From the NCBI GenBank assembly GCA_009869945.1, contig WIXG01000118.1:62001-126000 (forward strand): a DNA stretch of 64,000 nt, read 5' to 3'. The DNA is from Mesaphorura yosii. Lineage: Eukaryota > Arthropoda > Collembola > Poduromorpha > Tullbergiidae. A program made the position numbers and the translations under genes. Shown piece after piece: positions 60,337-64,000 of this stretch; position 1 is the first letter of the stretch; each line of letters opens with the position of its first letter. The notes beneath the pieces were generated by a model that saw only the letters and a list, made by a program, of their open reading frames with translations, searched no databases and was not told the DNA's origin.

Positions 60337-62586
60337 ATGGAAAAAGACTTTCCAACAACCATCGTCCAGGATCCAACTCCTGGCGACAGTAACACAAATC
60401 CTGACGCGCCAGAACTGCTAGCAATGGCGATGGAGACCGAAGAGGCTGTGACAACTGTGACTGAGCCTGCTGCAACTGGAACTGTCGCTGCTGTAAATGA
60501 GTATGATAATCCGGTCACTGGCATCATTGGCTCAAAGCTCTTTAAGAACTTCGCCCTGAACAACAAGATCTTGTTCGCCACCTTGAGCGAGCAGGAGAAA
60601 AGCAAAATCTTCTTCGTTCCTGGCCTCACGACTTCGAAAACTGATGATGGATTTGAAATGGTAGAGCCGGAGGTACCTTCGTCGCCATTTGTCGCCGCAG
60701 CCAAACTTGAAGCTCAGCGTTCACGCACAGAGAACAACGCCCCTACTTTCTCATCGTCTGGGGACCCTTGCCTGGACTTCTTCTTTCACGTGCTCGAGCA
60801 AACGGACGGAGTGAAGACTGTTGATCTGCTGTCCGGCTCCTGGGCCAAGGACGATCTCTGCACGCTGAAGCTCGTCGCTTCGCTGCGCGATATAAAGGAT
60901 GGAAAGGGCATTCGTCGTCAATACCAGCAATGTCTGTACTGGCTGTATCAAAAGCATCCGAAGACATTGTACGAAAACTTGCCGATACTGCTCGAATTCG
61001 GATACTGGAAGGATGCATTGCACTTTCTGATGACGCTGCTCTTCGACGGCTTCATCCACGCGTACTTTGCATCGGATGATGGAGTAAAAAATGATCCCGA
61101 GGTACGCAAGCACATTGCTCGAAGAATACGTCGTCATCATGGTCAAGTTCTCCACGGGAGGATCCAGAAGACAGGCAAGACTGGGCCACGCCAAAGCGAC
61201 GATGAGAAGCGAATGTACAACCAGAAGATTCTTGACCACTTCAAAATCTCGAAGGACATCCTGAAGGTTCCTTCTCGAGAAATGGCCACACTTCGCCTAC
61301 AATTCGCCAGAGAGCGCTTCGCTTCTGATCCGAAATATCGCGCCTTTCACATTCGGATCGCTCAAATCTTCGCGAAGCAACTGCAGACTGATTTCAATGA
61401 ACTGGGCAAATTAAACACAACGGGTACGGGCAACGAGACGGGCAAGAAGCCCATTCTCAACTTGTCCCTGGTTGGCAAATGGGCGCCGACACTTGAAGGT
61501 CACTTTGACCGCTACACACTGATTGCTTCCACCATCGCGCTCGAGTTCTCGAAGCTTCTGAAGAGGGAAGACATCCTGAGCAAGTCGAATGTTCCCGTCG
61601 CCGTCTACGTCGCCCGAAAGTTCTACAACAAATCTGCCTGTGTCCCACTGCGAACTCATTTGGAAATCCCGGAACGCGCCATGTCTCAGAACGAATGGGG
61701 TAGCATCAACTACGCGCGAGTCCCTGCCAAATGCATGAAGCTGAACAAGGCTCACTTCATTAAACACGATCAGGGACGATTTGAAGCGTATCTGAAGAGG
61801 GACGATGCGAAGGTCGCTGGCGCCACGCTGAAGCCGATCGAAGTAATACGCTCTGCGATGACCATGAACGACTACGGGTCCCAAGTGACGGAGGCCGAGA
61901 AGATTCTCATTGAAAAGCAGTGGCATTCGCTTGCCGAAGACATCAAGAAAAAGGGTGGAGCGCTGCTCAGCGGTGCGATTTCTGTGTGCGACGTCAGCGG
62001 CTCCATGCACGGAGATCCAATGACCGCTGCCATCGGGCTCACGCTCCTCACAATGAACATGAGTGCTGCTCCATGGAATGAAGTCTGCATCACGTTCCAC
62101 GAAGTTCCGACAATGCATCACGTCCCGTCACATTTGAGTCTGGCCGAGAAGGTACTGTCAATGCAAGAGATGGAGTGGGGCGGCAATACGGATCTGCAAG
62201 CAGTTTTCCAGCAAATTGTGGACCTCGGCGTGAAGAACAAACTGACTCAGGCTGAGATGCCGAAAATCCTCCTCATCTTCACCGACATGGAGTTCGACAT
62301 GGCTTGCGGGAACAGCGCGGAGACGAACTTCGAGTACGCCAAAGGCCAGTTCCAGAAGAATGGCTACACGATGCCCAACATTGTGTTCTGGAACCTCCGC
62401 GACGCGCCTTCAAAGACGTCGACGCCTGTACGAGTGGATGAAAGGGGATCAGTGCTGCTCTCTGGTTGGTCTGGGCAGTTGTTGGCGTTCATCATGAGTC
62501 AGGATCTGAATAACTGCACCCCGTGGGGCTTTGTCAGCAACTTGGTGGACAAGAAAAAGTACGACCCACTGAAGATTTACGATTAA
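60337..62586 (+). CDS. DUF2828 protein with von Willebrand factor A domain
   Basis: An uninterrupted frame of 749 residues from ATG 60337. Residues about 140-210 (DPCLDFFFHVLEQ, SGSWAKDDLCTLKLVASLRD, GYWKDALHFL) are the start of DUF2828, a TROVE-like helical repeat. The C-terminal vWA domain has a complete metal site: D552-x-S554-x-S556 (DVSGSMHG), T618 in GGNTDL and D650 in FTDMEFD. Such proteins are known from plants, amoebae, fungi and mimivirus-like viruses and are unusual in animals. By analogy with Ro60, an RNA or protein scaffold role is plausible but unproven. No intron interrupts 2.25 kb of coding sequence, unlike most genes here. Confidence 0.85.
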   Translation: MEKDFPTTIVQDPTPGDSNTNPDAPELLAMAMETEEAVTTVTEPAATGTVAAVNEYDNPVTGIIGSKLFKNFALNNKILFATLSEQEKSKIFFVPGLTTSKTDDGFEMVEPEVPSSPFVAAAKLEAQRSRTENNAPTFSSSGDPCLDFFFHVLEQTDGVKTVDLLSGSWAKDDLCTLKLVASLRDIKDGKGIRRQYQQCLYWLYQKHPKTLYENLPILLEFGYWKDALHFLMTLLFDGFIHAYFASDDGVKNDPEVRKHIARRIRRHHGQVLHGRIQKTGKTGPRQSDDEKRMYNQKILDHFKISKDILKVPSREMATLRLQFARERFASDPKYRAFHIRIAQIFAKQLQTDFNELGKLNTTGTGNETGKKPILNLSLVGKWAPTLEGHFDRYTLIASTIALEFSKLLKREDILSKSNVPVAVYVARKFYNKSACVPLRTHLEIPERAMSQNEWGSINYARVPAKCMKLNKAHFIKHDQGRFEAYLKRDDAKVAGATLKPIEVIRSAMTMNDYGSQVTEAEKILIEKQWHSLAEDIKKKGGALLSGAISVCDVSGSMHGDPMTAAIGLTLLTMNMSAAPWNEVCITFHEVPTMHHVPSHLSLAEKVLSMQEMEWGGNTDLQAVFQQIVDLGVKNKLTQAEMPKILLIFTDMEFDMACGNSAETNFEYAKGQFQKNGYTMPNIVFWNLRDAPSKTSTPVRVDERGSVLLSGWSGQLLAFIMSQDLNNCTPWGFVSNLVDKKKYDPLKIYD

Positions 62587-63919
62587 TTACAATTCTATAC
62601 TCCGAGTAAATTCGAAGTTATAGTTATTAGTTATCTATGAAGCTTGTTTAATATTTAGATTTTTATTAAAGTCAAGCTGTTTTGCATTAACATCGAGAGC
62701 TCGTCTTGTTCGTCATTTTTACCCATCGCGGAGGAAGTTCACTCGAAGTACTTAGTTTGCAATTTATTCATGGAAACTCCTCGCATCTCACATCGCATGC
62801 GATATGCAAGCAACCGTTACATTGATTTAAATAATGACTTAATAGTGAAAAATTGCAATGAGACAAAGGCACGCCCAAATGCATAAACACGCCAAACGGC
62901 CAAACTGGCAGTGTACGCTGGTTATTTGGTGTTAACGCTCTAAAAAGTTAACCCTCTTTGTTTTTGCAGCCAGCCAGCCAGAGCCAAAAATCACTTGACC
63001 GACCGGTCATGTGTAAGCATACGAACTCACCTCAGCTTCATCTTGCTTTAATGCATCTTCATTTCATGCCGTACACGAAAGGGGTAGTGTAACAACCCCC
63101 GGACAGACGCTGAACACTGAACACATGAATCATGTTGAACTCAGCAACAAGCCATGTGAGCCTGACGCATTACTCATGCCATTGTTGAATACAAAATACT
63201 CGACAGCAAGTTAGCAACACATTCAACACAAATATTTTGTCGATAGGACATTGTACCCTCTCTGCTGTAGCTTTCCTCTTGTCTTCTCTGTGTAGCACTT
63301 TTCTTATGTAATTTTTAACGTTGTGTTTGCATTAACTTGCTGTGAGACCACAAGCGAGTTGACGTTAGGCTACAGATGTAAAGATTCTTTTCCCTATTTG
63401 AATTTCCTGTGCAGCAGCAAGTGCAAGTGCTTAATAAGCAGCCACCACAGCACTGAAGTTAAGCCAAAGCCAAGTTAGCGAAACACAAATAAATTATTAT
63501 CTGCACTAAATCTGCACCTGCGTCTGCATTCAACGTTTGGCGTTTGCTCATATTTGCAAAAGTAGGTGAGCTTAATACTCACACGTACAGTCAACGCAAG
63601 TGTTTAAGATCTGATTAGGCTATTCGTGTGCAGGTGCATGACACTTGACTTTCTAATCAGCACACAAACTTGCAAACAAGATTCCTTTTCATTTTAGTGC
63701 ATTGGAATTTGGTCTTGGCATAAGATTCATTTCGTTTCCGTTTTTTGGTTTGACAGTTTCGCTACTTGGAGTTGGAGCCACTCAGGCGCTGAATTAATTA
63801 TTGGGGATTGGCACCAGAAAATAAAAGGAAGTTGTTAGCCACAGTTCACGAAGGTAAGTAACCGATCAAAGTCTAGAGCTAGTCGAATCGTAGTCGCGTC
63901 GCAGTGCAGTGTGATAGCC
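62587..63919. other. Intergenic with leader of the next gene
   Basis: Right of the DUF2828 3' UTR the sequence is AT-rich. A donor-like AAGGTAAGTAACC at about 63850 suggests a 5' non-coding exon ends there. No gene is seen before 63920. Confidence 0.4.
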
Positions 63920-64000
63920 ATGCAATCCAGAGAGCACAAGCCTGCACCGCCATCCGCCACCGGCAACGTCCACTTTGAACTCTGTGATCCGTTTTACAGA
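63920..64000 (+). CDS. Start of an unidentified gene (cut by window edge)
   Basis: ATG at 63920 opens 27 codons reading MQSREHKPAPPSATGNVHFE and on to the window end. The frame is open and the upstream context looks like a leader. Too little is present to name a family. Confidence 0.4.
   Translation, partial: MQSREHKPAPPSATGNVHFELCDPFYR

Noticed and set aside
60207-61239. Minus-strand frames of 91-165 codons under the DUF2828 gene
   Set aside because: They are shadows of the plus-strand coding sequence, which carries clear DUF2828 and vWA motifs.

Overview
The window is nuclear DNA of an arthropod. Genes are split by short GT-AG introns, both strands are used, and there is no operon structure. 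The gene set is animal: Integrator subunit 9, TIM9, TIM44, NUP42, DJ-1, THEM6, SUCO, DOPA decarboxylase and an insulin-like peptide. Insect-style seven-transmembrane chemoreceptors sit beside fungal- or microbe-type enzymes, a mix that best fits a soil hexapod such as a springtail (Collembola). That placement is inference; no marker gene fixes the species.

Layout. 1-2.3 kb (minus): a secreted GH30-type glycosidase running off the left edge. 3.1-5.5 kb (minus): an F-box/LRR protein. 6.5 kb (minus): TIM9. 7.5-8.3 kb (plus): THEM6, tail to tail with a 2OG-Fe(II) oxygenase (8.3-9.6 kb, minus). 10.5-13.7 kb (minus): a SUCO-like SUN protein. 15.8-22.4 kb (plus): mARC copy 1, INTS9 and NUP42. 22.5-24.2 kb (minus): TIM44. 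24.2-26.5 kb: repeat-like DNA. 26.6-27.7 kb (minus): a sniffer-like dehydrogenase. 28.2-34.7 kb (plus): mARC copy 2, a Mep-type ammonium transporter and a chemoreceptor. 35.8-37.1 kb: an insulin-like precursor. 37.6-39.8 kb: three WAP-type cysteine-rich secreted peptides. 40.1-41.1 kb: an orphan gene. 42.0-43.5 kb: mARC copy 3. 44.3-44.6 kb: a long foldback repeat. 45.2-53.2 kb: two DOPA-decarboxylase paralogues. 54.3 kb: a MITE. 54.6-55.8 kb: a second chemoreceptor. 56.1-57.1 kb: DJ-1. 57.4-62.6 kb: a head-to-head pair, a ubiquitin E2-domain protein (minus) and a DUF2828/vWA protein (plus). 63.9 kb: the start of one more gene.

Most neighbours share no pathway. Local families come from duplication: three mARC copies, two decarboxylases, three WAP peptides. 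The points most worth following are the divergent E2/DUF2828 pair with almost uninterrupted coding regions, the fungal-like ammonium transporter and GH30 enzyme as candidate acquired genes, and the insulin-like precursor with an unusual A-chain cysteine spacing.
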